DNA of 54,935 bases, taken from positions 1 to 54,935 of the forward strand of contig VGVZ01000023.1 in the NCBI GenBank assembly GCA_016873805.1. Reading direction: 5' to 3'. Under the pieces are notes generated by a model. It was not told the DNA's origin, did no database searches, and worked only from the letters and a program-made list of their open reading frames with translations. Source of the stretch: Ignavibacteria bacterium. GTDB taxonomy: Bacteria; Bacteroidota; Ignavibacteria; UBA10030. A program made the translations under genes and the position numbers. Below are positions 26,302 to 34,442 of this stretch, piece by piece (within the stretch, counting starts at the first letter, position 1; every line of letters begins with the position of its first letter).

Positions 26302-27789
26302 CTATTCGGCGAGAGCCCGGTTGAGATGGCTCACCCATCGATTGTAGGCATTCAGAGTGATGCCCCGATTGCCTTCGCGCGGTTCGATGGTATCCAACGA
26401 CGTGAAGGATCGGAAGGCTTCTTCGAAGGTACACGCCTTGCTCCCCACGGCCGCACCTCTCGCAGCCCCCTGAGCGCCATCGGTATCGTACAGTTCGATT
26501 GCCGCACCCGTTACCGTAGAGAATGTCTGACGGAATACGGGACTCAGGAACATATTCGACCTGCCGGCACGAATCACGCGGATGTTCAATCCCATTTCGT
26601 TCATGATGTCGACACCGTATTTCAGCGAAAACGCGATTCCCTCTTGCGCGGCGCGAACAATGTGAGCCAACGAATGCCTGTTGAAATCGAGTCCGAGCAC
26701 GCGGCTGCCGATGTTCCGATTCTCGAGCACGCGTTCTGCACCGTTGCCGAACGGCAGGATGCTCAATCCATCCGCTCCGATCGGCACTCGATCGGCCTGC
26801 CGGTTCATCTCGTCGTATGAAAGTCCTGCCGCCGCGTTCTTCCGGGGCCACGAATTGAGAATCCCCGTTCCGTTCACGCAGAGCAGCACACCAAGTCGGA
26901 TGTGATCGTTGGAATGATTTACGTGTGCGAATTGATTCACGCGTGAGAGTCGATCGTACCGGACCTGATCGATCACTCCGTACACAACGCCGGATGTTCC
27001 TGCTGTCGCCGCGATTTCGCCGGGTTGCAGGACGTGAAGCGACAATGCATTGTTCGGTTGATCTCCCGCGCGGTACGAGACGGCAATCCCCTCTTTCAAT
27101 CCGAGCTCTTGCGCTGCGCTTCGTGTGACGGTTCCCTGAACGGAGAAGGTGGGATGAAGGGTGGGGAGAATTGCGGCGTCGATTTCGTACGTGGTGAGAA
27201 CGTCCCTCGACAACTCATTCTTTCGAAAATCCCAAAACATGCCTTCCGACATGCCGGAAATTGTCGATGAAATTTCACCGGTCAGTCTGTACGCGATGTA
27301 GTCACCTGGAAGCATCGCCTTGAAGATCTTGTCATAGGTTTTCGGCTCGTTCTCTTTGACCCACCGGAGCTTCGAGGCGGTGAAGTTGCCGGGGGAATTC
27401 AGGAGATGTTCAAGACAACGTTGTGGCCCGATCGCTTCGAACGCTTTGTTGCCGATCTCGACCGCGCGGCTGTCGCACCAGATAATCGAGGGACGAAGGA
27501 CCTTCCCCTCCTTGTCGACAAGCACAAGTCCGTGCATCTGGTACGAGATTCCGATCGACATGATCCGCTGAGGATCTGTCGAAGCACGAGAGAGAGCCAT
27601 CTTTGTCACGGTCTTGACATGTTCCCACCATGACTCGGGATCCTGTTCTGCCCATCCCGGTTTGGGTGAGCGAATCTCCATCTCATCGGGGGGATACGAG
27701 GCGTTTGTGATGAGCTTTCCGCTCTCGTAATCGAACAGCGCACACTTGATTGAAGAGCTTCCGATATCATATCCGAGCGCTATGGGCAT
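26302..27789 (-). CDS. xylB: Xylulokinase (FGGY kinase)
   Basis: 495 residues from ATG 27789, which has AGGAAAG upstream; the longer open frame to 27870 is not needed. FGGY marks: LGYDIGSSSIKCALFDY (phosphate loop), KPGWAEQDPESWW, ISYQMHGLVLVD, WCDSRA, the RAGDQPNNAL domain-II motif, and the C-terminal RAGRSNMFLSPVFRQ with DTDGAQGAARGAA. The sequence is closest in feel to Bacteroidota xylulokinases. It phosphorylates D-xylulose from the xylose branch of xylan breakdown. It heads the minus-strand operon that continues into the corrinoid activator genes, an unusual pairing, and diverges from uxuA. Confidence 0.88.
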   Translation of the reverse strand: MPIALGYDIGSSSIKCALFDYESGKLITNASYPPDEMEIRSPKPGWAEQDPESWWEHVKTVTKMALSRASTDPQRIMSIGISYQMHGLVLVDKEGKVLRPSIIWCDSRAVEIGNKAFEAIGPQRCLEHLLNSPGNFTASKLRWVKENEPKTYDKIFKAMLPGDYIAYRLTGEISSTISGMSEGMFWDFRKNELSRDVLTTYEIDAAILPTLHPTFSVQGTVTRSAAQELGLKEGIAVSYRAGDQPNNALSLHVLQPGEIAATAGTSGVVYGVIDQVRYDRLSRVNQFAHVNHSNDHIRLGVLLCVNGTGILNSWPRKNAAAGLSYDEMNRQADRVPIGADGLSILPFGNGAERVLENRNIGSRVLGLDFNRHSLAHIVRAAQEGIAFSLKYGVDIMNEMGLNIRVIRAGRSNMFLSPVFRQTFSTVTGAAIELYDTDGAQGAARGAAVGSKACTFEEAFRSFTSLDTIEPREGNRGITLNAYNRWVSHLNRALAE

Positions 27790-27945
27790 TGGAACTTTCC
27801 TGGATGATTCACAGAGGGGAGAGGCCGCCGTCTCTGACGCCGGTGGTTTCCGGAAAGGTAAGATGGCCAATCAGAATCCCTTTATCAAGAAGAAAGTTGG
27901 ATTGTGGGGTGATGGAACATCCTGGTTTTCGCGGGAGTCAACGGG

Positions 27946-27979
27946 TTGGATAAATGCAAACATATGGATATACTATAAT
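27946..27979 (+). promoter_or_regulatory. Candidate promoter for the mannonate dehydratase gene
   Basis: The 258-base divergent gap between xylB and uxuA contains a perfect TATAAT at 27974-27979, 68 bases before the uxuA start, in an AT-rich stretch. The nearest -35-like hexamer, TTGGAT at 27946-27951, is 22 bases away, longer than ideal, so only the -10 is persuasive. The Bacteroidota-type TAnnTTTG element is not seen. I see no other element in this gap. Confidence 0.3.
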
Positions 27980-28047
27980 TCGTGCTTCGTCCCACTTCAC
28001 GACATCAGGGACTGGAGCGCAGCATCTTCGCGGAGGAACGAAAGGGC

Positions 28048-29238
28048 ATGAGGTTGGAGCAAACATGGAGATGGTTCGGTCCGAAGGATCCGATCACGCT
28101 CCGGGAAATCGGGCAAACAGGAGCGACAGGGATCGTGACGGCGCTTCATCATATTCCCGTCGGGGAAACGTGGAGCGTCGAGGAAATCATGGTTCGGAAA
28201 CGGATGATCGAGGCGGAGGGATTGTCATGGTCCGTGGCGGAGAGCATCCCGGTGCATAAGGAAATCAAGACACGAAGGGGAGACTACGAGTCGCGTATTG
28301 CAAACTATGCCGCATCGATCCGGAACCTGGGACGTTGCGGAATTGATACGGTCTGCTACAACTTCATGCCTGTTCTTGATTGGTCCCGGACCGATCTCAA
28401 GGTCGTCTTCCGCGACGGATCGATTGCGACGAAATTCGAGACACACGTGTTTGCCGCATTCGATCTCTTTCTTCTGAAACGACCGAATGCGGAGAGAGAT
28501 TACACCCCGGATCAAATCGAGAAGGCAAAGGGATTCGTCGCGAGTCTGGGAGAAAAGGAGAAAGAGCAGTTGATCCACACCATCCTTCTCGGATTTCCCG
28601 GTTCGCTTGAATCGTACACTCTCGATGAATTCAGATCAGCGCTCAGGGTATATGACGAGATGGGTGATGTCTCGCTTCGCGAACACCTCGCTTCATTTCT
28701 GAAAGGGATCATTCCTGCTGCAGAAGAATCGGGTGTGCGGATGGCAATGCATCCGGATGATCCACCGTGGTCCCTTCTGGGGCTGCCGAGAATCGTCAGC
28801 AACGCAAGCGATGTCAGACAGTTGCTTGAGGTTGTGGATTCGCCTGCGAACGGGATAACGCTCTGCACAGGCTCGTTTGGGGCGAGCGTGAAGAACGATC
28901 TCGAGGAGATGACAAACACGTTTGCGCACAGGATCAATTTCGTCCATCTCAGGAATGTGAAGAGAAATGCGCATGGTGATTTCCTGGAGGACAATCATCT
29001 GGATGGCGACGTCGACATGTACGGAGTGATGAAGGCCCTTCTGCTTGAACAGAAACGGCGCGCCGACGAGGGACGAGAGGATCTCCGGATGCCTTTCCGC
29101 CCCGATCACGGTCACCTGATGCTGGCTGATCGCCACTGGCAACACATCTATCCCGGCTATTCGCTGTTCGGTCGCATGAGGGGACTGGCCGAGCTGCGCG
29201 GGCTGGAGCTTGGGATCAGGCGTTCGCTGGGCCTGTAG
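28048..29238 (+). CDS. uxuA: Mannonate dehydratase
   Basis: 396 residues from ATG 28048 (AAAGGG just upstream; the longer frame from 27982 has no support). UxuA marks: the N-terminal EQTWRWFGPKDPITLREIGQ, GATGIVTALHHIPVGE, VAESIPVHKEIKTR, CYNFMPVLDWSRTDL, and the metal/catalytic region MAMHPDDPPWSLLGLPRI, CTGSFGA, NFVHLRNVKR and FRPDHGHLM. It dehydrates D-mannonate to 2-keto-3-deoxygluconate in the glucuronate pathway, which links this locus to glucuronic-acid side chains of xylan. The other pathway enzymes (UxaC, UxuB, KDG kinase) are not in the window. It is a single gene, divergent from xylB. Confidence 0.95.
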   Translation: MRLEQTWRWFGPKDPITLREIGQTGATGIVTALHHIPVGETWSVEEIMVRKRMIEAEGLSWSVAESIPVHKEIKTRRGDYESRIANYAASIRNLGRCGIDTVCYNFMPVLDWSRTDLKVVFRDGSIATKFETHVFAAFDLFLLKRPNAERDYTPDQIEKAKGFVASLGEKEKEQLIHTILLGFPGSLESYTLDEFRSALRVYDEMGDVSLREHLASFLKGIIPAAEESGVRMAMHPDDPPWSLLGLPRIVSNASDVRQLLEVVDSPANGITLCTGSFGASVKNDLEEMTNTFAHRINFVHLRNVKRNAHGDFLEDNHLDGDVDMYGVMKALLLEQKRRADEGREDLRMPFRPDHGHLMLADRHWQHIYPGYSLFGRMRGLAELRGLELGIRRSLGL

Positions 29239-29296
29239 GTTGAGAGTGACAGCTCGGACTCTCGTCAGGATTTGAATCCCTACATATCGAGGCACA

Positions 29297-29944
29297 ATGC
29301 GTCCCGGAAAAACTCACGTGTTCGATTCCTTCCTGACATCGAAAGAATCGAAGATCGTCTCCACCCTTGACACACCGGCCAAGATTCAGGCCTACCTTGA
29401 CAGCATCCCGTACAGCGAAGAAGAAGCGTACCGCTGTCCGCTCGCTGTCTTGCGTGATCAGAAAGCGCATTGCTTCGACGGAGCCCTCTTCGGCGCGGCG
29501 ATGCTCCGGCGGATCGGGCATCCACCGGTTCTCGTCGACATGGTTCCCAACGATCGCGATGATGATCACGTGCTGGCCATCTTCAAAGTGAATGGGTATT
29601 GGGGGGCAGTTGCGAAATCGAATTTTTCCGGATTGAGATATCGTGAGCCAATTTTCCGCACGCTCCGTGAACTTGTTCTCTCCTACTTCGAAAACTTCTT
29701 CAATTCACTCGGTGAGAAAACCCTTCGGGCATATACTATTCCTCTCAATCTCAAATCCTTCGATGCGGTCAACTGGATGACGAGCAACGCGCGTCTGGAT
29801 GACATTGCCGACCGGCTCGACGAGCTCAAACAGGTGAAGATCCTGACAAGCAAAATGATCAAGAACCTTGCTCCCGTTGACGAACGTTCTCTTCAGGCAG
29901 GGCTGTTGGGCTCGAACGAGGCGGGGCTCTTCAAGCTGACGTAA
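29297..29944 (+). CDS. Transglutaminase-like (papain-fold) domain protein of unknown function
   Basis: 215 residues, no signal peptide and no membrane segment. The middle has the look of a transglutaminase-like core: cysteine in AHCFDGALFGAAMLRRIGHPP at the head of a helix, followed about 40 residues later by DDDHVLAIFKVNGYWGAVAKSN, giving candidate Cys, His and Asp/Asn residues. The C-terminal third (RLDELKQVKILTSKM) is helical. Members of this small cytosolic group have no known role that I can cite. It stands alone between uxuA and the histidine kinase, 58 bases after uxuA on the same strand. Confidence 0.6.
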   Translation: MRPGKTHVFDSFLTSKESKIVSTLDTPAKIQAYLDSIPYSEEEAYRCPLAVLRDQKAHCFDGALFGAAMLRRIGHPPVLVDMVPNDRDDDHVLAIFKVNGYWGAVAKSNFSGLRYREPIFRTLRELVLSYFENFFNSLGEKTLRAYTIPLNLKSFDAVNWMTSNARLDDIADRLDELKQVKILTSKMIKNLAPVDERSLQAGLLGSNEAGLFKLT

Positions 29945-30095
29945 CGAAAGCGGTCGATCGTCCATTGTGCAGCCCCATGAAAGCATCTCCTATCAGGCAA
30001 AGGAAACTCAAGCGGGGCCCGATAGGATGATACGCGGAGCAATGGTGATCTCGATCATATGATGGATCGTATTGTCGATTCTGGGAACAATTCGA

Positions 30096-30124
30096 TTGAC
30101 GTTGGCCCGCCTTCTTGCTAGCTT
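30096..30124 (+). promoter_or_regulatory. Candidate promoter upstream of the hybrid histidine kinase gene
   Basis: In the 207-base gap after the transglutaminase-like gene, TTGACG at 30096-30101 is followed by a 17-base spacer and TAGCTT at 30119-30124, a weak sigma-70-like arrangement 28 bases before the kinase start. This is a pattern match only. Confidence 0.25.
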
Positions 30125-30151
30125 TTCCTACCCGCAACTCTTCATCCGAGA

Positions 30152-33013
30152 ATGCTCCGCGTGAAATCGTCGAAACTGTGGTCGCTGAAAACTCGTTCAA
30201 TCGTTGTAACCTCCGTCAGCGTTGTGACGTTTGCCGCCGTCGGATGGTGGCTCGATGTTGTTCAACGCGACCGATTGATTGCAGAGAAGCGAGACGAAGT
30301 GAGCCACCATACCACTCCATATGCGAACGCGATCGTCGTTGCCTTTGCGCAGTTGACCTCTAAGCTGGATGGTCTCAGCGTCTTCGTCTCTCTGAACACC
30401 CTTGGACAAATCGTCGATTCAATGAGTTTTGACACGTATGCATCGGGATTGCATGCCGCAAGTCCGTGGGTTCGCACATTTCAGCTTGTCAAAGATGGGA
30501 TCATTCGCTATTCCTATCCCCTCGCAGGTAACGAAAAGATCATCGGTGTAAATCTTTTGAAAGATCCGCGTCCCTTTATCGGGAGGGATGTTCACCGTGC
30601 GATCGAACGCAATGCCCCCACGATCACGGGGCCGACGGATCTGATTCAGGGGGGATATGGTCTCATTATCCGGCAACCCGTGTATGACCGAAACGAGCGA
30701 TTACTTGGACTTGTCGCGGTAGTGATTGATCTTGATGGATTCCTGAAACGAGCGGGGGTGACTGCGCGACCTGAGGAATATCGCATCGCCCTCGCGGATA
30801 CGAGCGATGTGATCTTCTACGGCGAGCATACCGTTCAGGAGTCCTCGCCTGTCGTCATCCACGTTTCCCTCCCGGACGGGCACTGGAGACTGCTGTCGAT
30901 GCCTGCGGTTGGCTGGGAGGAGAGTGTTTCTGCCGGTCGGGGCGCGTTCCGGTTGAACGTTTTGGCGATCATCCTCCTTCTTGGAGGAATCGTATACCTC
31001 GTGGTGAGCAGACAGGAACAACTCTCCGGTCTTGTCCGGGAACGGACAAAAGAGCTCGACACGACAATCGGTTTGCTTGAAACGGACATTCGGGAGAGGG
31101 AAGCTGCGGAACGGTCACTGCGCGAGAGCGAACTGAGATTTCGAACTCTCGCAGAAAACGCGCCGGTGGGTATCTGGCTCGCCGATCCTGACGGGAGCGT
31201 TGGATACATCAATCCGCATCTGGCGGAAATTACCGGACTGAGTATCGAGTCGGCCCACGGAACGGGATGGGCCTCGAGGTTGCACCCGGATGATCGCGAG
31301 AGGGTGTTCGCGGCGTGGACACGCTTCGTCAAGGGAGAGGTCCCTTATGCATTGACCTATCGATTTCAAAGAGCGGACGGCGAGATCAGGTGGGTAATTG
31401 GACAAGCGATGCCATCGAGGTCAAACGAAGGCGAGCTCATGGGTTTCGTGGGAACGCTCGTCGATGTTACTGAGCAAATGCGCGCGGAAGAAGCGCTGCG
31501 AGCCAGTGAGGAGCAATACCGCCAGTTCTTCGAGGATGATCTCACGGGTGACTTCATTTCATCCGCCGATGGAAAGATCCTTTCCTGCAATCCCGCCTTT
31601 GCGCGAATCTATGGCTACGGTTCGGTCGAAGAGATCTTGAAACTGGATGCCAACGTGTTGTACCGAAGCCGGCATCAGCGCGAAGATTTCCTCGAGAGAT
31701 TAAGGGAACAAGGGCGAATCGAATATCTTGAGTCTGAGTATGTCCGTTCGGATGGGTCGGTCGTGTACACCGTTGAGACGGCGGTCGGAATATTCGACGA
31801 GAACGGAAATCTCGCGAGTATCCGGGGATATATCTTCGATGACACCAAGCGGAAACTGCTCGAAAAACAGTTTCTTCAGGCGCAGAAACTTGAAAGTCTC
31901 GGGACGCTGGCCGGGGGGATTGCTCACGATTTCAACAATATCCTCGGGATTATCGTTGGCAACGCGTCTCTCATGGAACGACTCGCCAACAATCCTGAAT
32001 CCGTTGTGAAGCGGTCGGAGGCAATCCTCAAAGCGGGGACACGCGGGGCCAATCTCGTGAAACAGCTTCTGACGTTCGCAAGAAAGACAGAGGTGCAATT
32101 TGAAACAGTTTCTCTCAACGATATCGTGCACGAAGTGTGCGGGATGCTGACGGAAACTTTTCCCAAAAACATCAAGACGACAATGGAACTCGATGGATCA
32201 ATTCCTTCCGTCGTGGTCGATGCGACACAGATCCATCAGGTCCTGCTCAATCTCTGCGTTAATGCACGCGATGCGATGCCCAAAGGGGGAACGCTGACGA
32301 TTTCCTCGACTCGTGTCGCGAGTGCATCGCTCAGACAGAAATTTGATAACCCCTCTGCTCCCGAGTATGTCAGGATTGCCGTTGGGGATACCGGAACCGG
32401 GATGGACGAGCAGACGCGCGTACGGATCTTTGAGCCGTTCTTCACAACGAAGGATAGAGGAAAGGGAACCGGACTTGGCCTCTCGCTCGTCTTCGGAATC
32501 ATGGAGAGTCATAATGGCTTTGTCGACGTCGAAAGCGTTGTAGGATCGGGATCGACATTTGCACTTTACTTCCCTGTGTCAGGATCGATCGATGAGCCGT
32601 CCGACATTCCCCGGGAGAGAATCGAAGATGTCCCCGGTGGAACCGAGACGATTCTCTTTGTCGAAGACGAAGCGACGCTGAGGGAGTTGGTGGAATTTGT
32701 TCTGAGCGGAAAAGGCTACACAGTGCTTACGGCCGGCGATGGGCAGGAAGGAATTGAAATGTACAGGAGCAGGAGAGAGGAAATTCATCTCGTCCTCTCA
32801 GATCTCGATCTCCCGAGGTTGAGCGGATTCGAAGTCGTGAAGCAGCTCAAGGAAATCAATCCCTCGGTTCGAATCGTCCTCGCGAGCGGCTTCGTGGCTC
32901 CGGACGCAAAAAACGCCCTTCTGCGCGCCGGCATCGCAGAGTTTGTTCACAAACCCTTTGCCGTCAATGAGCTCCTCAAGATTGTGCGCTTGGTCCTCGA
33001 CCAACGATCGTAG
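30152..33013 (+). CDS. CHASE-PAS-PAS hybrid sensor histidine kinase with C-terminal receiver
   Basis: 953 residues. A first membrane segment (about 17-35) and a second (about 268-288, VLAIILLLGGIVYLVV) enclose an extracytoplasmic CHASE domain (YPLAGNEKIIGVNLLKD, ITGPTDLIQGGYGLIIRQPV, the classic CHASE 'GP..L.qgg.g' run). Two PAS domains follow (about 325-445 and 450-570). The kinase core has the phosphoacceptor in GGIAHDFNNILGI (about H592), the N box VLLNLCVNARDAMPKGG, and GDTGTGMD and FFTTKDRGKGTGLGLS for ATP. A receiver domain ends the protein (ILFVEDEATL, phosphoacceptor about D884 in LVLSDLDLP, and the conserved lysine in HKPF). No partner regulator is adjacent, so the target is unknown. 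CHASE domains sense small extracellular molecules. Confidence 0.93.
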   Translation: MLRVKSSKLWSLKTRSIVVTSVSVVTFAAVGWWLDVVQRDRLIAEKRDEVSHHTTPYANAIVVAFAQLTSKLDGLSVFVSLNTLGQIVDSMSFDTYASGLHAASPWVRTFQLVKDGIIRYSYPLAGNEKIIGVNLLKDPRPFIGRDVHRAIERNAPTITGPTDLIQGGYGLIIRQPVYDRNERLLGLVAVVIDLDGFLKRAGVTARPEEYRIALADTSDVIFYGEHTVQESSPVVIHVSLPDGHWRLLSMPAVGWEESVSAGRGAFRLNVLAIILLLGGIVYLVVSRQEQLSGLVRERTKELDTTIGLLETDIREREAAERSLRESELRFRTLAENAPVGIWLADPDGSVGYINPHLAEITGLSIESAHGTGWASRLHPDDRERVFAAWTRFVKGEVPYALTYRFQRADGEIRWVIGQAMPSRSNEGELMGFVGTLVDVTEQMRAEEALRASEEQYRQFFEDDLTGDFISSADGKILSCNPAFARIYGYGSVEEILKLDANVLYRSRHQREDFLERLREQGRIEYLESEYVRSDGSVVYTVETAVGIFDENGNLASIRGYIFDDTKRKLLEKQFLQAQKLESLGTLAGGIAHDFNNILGIIVGNASLMERLANNPESVVKRSEAILKAGTRGANLVKQLLTFARKTEVQFETVSLNDIVHEVCGMLTETFPKNIKTTMELDGSIPSVVVDATQIHQVLLNLCVNARDAMPKGGTLTISSTRVASASLRQKFDNPSAPEYVRIAVGDTGTGMDEQTRVRIFEPFFTTKDRGKGTGLGLSLVFGIMESHNGFVDVESVVGSGSTFALYFPVSGSIDEPSDIPRERIEDVPGGTETILFVEDEATLRELVEFVLSGKGYTVLTAGDGQEGIEMYRSRREEIHLVLSDLDLPRLSGFEVVKQLKEINPSVRIVLASGFVAPDAKNALLRAGIAEFVHKPFAVNELLKIVRLVLDQRS

Positions 33014-33038
33014 CCAGCCGGCTCACACATCCGCCACG

Positions 33039-33272
33039 CTATCTTTCCCGCGTCAGTTTCGCCGGGTCTCTGATGTACTCGGCGGCAGCTCTACATGTCG
33101 CGAACCAGACCCGCTTGTGCTTCTTCATATGCTCAACAAGTTTCTCGGGAATCATGATTCGCGAACGGTGACCGATCACCTGCGGATGCAGTGTCAGGAG
33201 AAACATCGATTCTCCCACACGCTTCTCGAACTCGTCGACGCATACCTGCAGCACTTCCCCGCGAGAACTCAA
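33039..33272 (-). pseudogene. C-terminal remnant of a polysaccharide deacetylase
   Basis: The minus strand encodes a 77-residue stretch, opening with a TTG, that reads as the last part of a polysaccharide deacetylase (NodB/CE4-like): MFLLTLHPQVIGHRSRIMI, then EKLVEHMKK and VWFATCRAAAEYIRD. In intact relatives this follows the catalytic domain with the metal-binding His/Asp residues, none of which is present here or just upstream. The expected ATH of the WFATH motif has become ATC, another sign of decay. The stump lies between the histidine kinase and msrB genes. Confidence 0.55.
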
Positions 33273-33313
33273 TGTCGGCCGTTGAGAGTGGCGGAATCAG
33301 AATTGTTCAATAG

Positions 33314-33769
33314 CTATTTGGCTGATCGGGATGCTGAGGGGGGAACAAATCTCAGAGAGATGGAATTGACGCAGTGTCGCGTGTTCTTCTTGGTAAAGCC
33401 CTCGCCGAGAAAGACATGACCGAGATGGCCGCCGCAATTTGCGCAGATGATTTCGGTTCGCAGGCCGTCCGGATCGGGAATGCGCTTCACCGCCCCCTTG
33501 ATCTCGTCGTCAAAGCTGGGCCAGCCGCAATGTGAATCGAACTTGTCGTCCGAGCGATAGAGGGGTGCGTCGCACCGCCGGCAAAGGTACGTTCCCACCT
33601 CCTTGTGGTTGTTGTATTCGCCGCTGAATGGCCATTCGGTTCCTTTGTGGAGGATGACGCGTTCTTCTTCGGGGGTGAGGGGATTGTAGGTCATGTTCTT
33701 CTTCGATTGAGAGGGTGTGATGGTCAATGTGCTCAGGAGGAGGACGAGCAGTACGGTCAACTTCTTCAT
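33314..33769 (-). CDS. msrB: Peptide-methionine (R)-S-oxide reductase, exported
   Basis: 151 residues; ATG 33769 is preferred over 33775 because AAAGGTG then has proper spacing. A signal peptide ([20 protein letters not shown]) directs export. The MsrB domain is complete: [19 protein letters not shown], zinc cysteines in CRRCDAP and [24 protein letters not shown], and the catalytic cysteine in [11 protein letters not shown]. It reduces methionine-R-sulfoxide in envelope proteins. It is a lone gene in a repeat-rich region. Confidence 0.95.
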   Translation of the reverse strand: MKKLTVLLVLLLSTLTITPSQSKKNMTYNPLTPEEERVILHKGTEWPFSGEYNNHKEVGTYLCRRCDAPLYRSDDKFDSHCGWPSFDDEIKGAVKRIPDPDGLRTEIICANCGGHLGHVFLGEGFTKKNTRHCVNSISLRFVPPSASRSAK

Positions 33770-33840
33770 CTGCATTCACCTTTCGGACGATGATGAAATC
33801 CGCTGGTATTCAGAACGCCATTACGGGGGTTGGAGTTCCG

Positions 33841-33863
33841 TAGCACAATCAAATTGATTGTTA
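33841..33863. repeat. Left copy of RAYT-flanking palindrome (imperfect)
   Basis: TAGCACAATCAA, a single A, then TTGATTGTTATG. The inner eight bases pair perfectly (ACAATCAA/TTGATTGT), the outer four do not. The left arm is identical to the left arm of the copy at 34853-34881. It abuts and overlaps the stop codon of the RAYT gene. Confidence 0.6.
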
Positions 33864-34442
33864 TGGGAATTGAGAGGATTTGTCGCCGGTGCGGTGCATT
33901 TTGCGGATGAAGGGATTGTTTCTATCATAGAGCCAGCGGGTTGGATTGTCGATGATGTATTGACGAATACGATTGAGATCTCGTTCATCGCGGATGATGT
34001 GTTCAAAATAATTACGTTGCCACAGCGGAACGCCGCGCACCCCGCGAACCGAATTGATCCGACGCGCCGAAAACGTTTTGAACGATCGCACGATTTCCGA
34101 CAACGGGTGTCGTTTGGTTGTATCGATCGCGCCCGTAGGGACAGGTTCTGAACCTGTCCCTACGGTGTTATCGTTTATCAAGAATATTATCCCATGCACA
34201 TGATTCGGCATCACAACAAATTGATCCAATTGAACGTGCCGGTAATGATTTGGCAAATCCCTCCACGCCTCGTCTACCAAAAGACCGTACTCTGATAATC
34301 GTATCCCGTCTGTGGTGATCTCACCGAGGAGACATTCACGGTGGCGAACGCAAATGGTGACGAAATACCCCCCGGGTAGGGAGTAGTCGTACCCCTTGAG
34401 ACGGATAGACCGGCGATGGTGGATGTGTGGGTCGTATTTCAT
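33861..34442 (-). CDS. REP-associated tyrosine transposase (RAYT, Y1/HUH superfamily)
   Basis: 193 residues of the Y1 single-strand transposase group related to IS200/IS605 TnpA. Marks: RSIRLKGYDYSLPGGYFVTI at the start, the HUH motif in VVMPNHVHGIIFL, SFKTFSARRIN, and the catalytic-helix region WQRNYFEHIIRDERDLNRIR followed by YIIDNPTRW. RAYTs act on nearby palindromic repeats, and two copies of one palindrome bracket this gene at 33841 and 34853. The coding sequence also carries a 33-base palindrome at 34133-34165, translated as TVGTGSEPVPTGAI. No accessory tnpB is present. Confidence 0.9.
   Translation of the reverse strand: MKYDPHIHHRRSIRLKGYDYSLPGGYFVTICVRHRECLLGEITTDGIRLSEYGLLVDEAWRDLPNHYRHVQLDQFVVMPNHVHGIIFLINDNTVGTGSEPVPTGAIDTTKRHPLSEIVRSFKTFSARRINSVRGVRGVPLWQRNYFEHIIRDERDLNRIRQYIIDNPTRWLYDRNNPFIRKMHRTGDKSSQFP
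34133..34165. repeat. 33-base palindrome within the RAYT coding sequence
   Basis: Arms CCGTAGGGACAGGTTC (34133-34148) and GAACCTGTCCCTACGG (34150-34165) pair perfectly around a single T. It is translated in frame within a variable loop just after the HUH motif. As I recall, related RAYT genes carry short 'GAGFKPAP'-like inserts at this point, so the hairpin may be an inserted REP-type unit that keeps the frame. Confidence 0.8.

Noticed and set aside
34133-34165. The palindrome as an intrinsic terminator
   Set aside because: It lies inside a coding sequence, is not followed by a T-run and is translated in frame.
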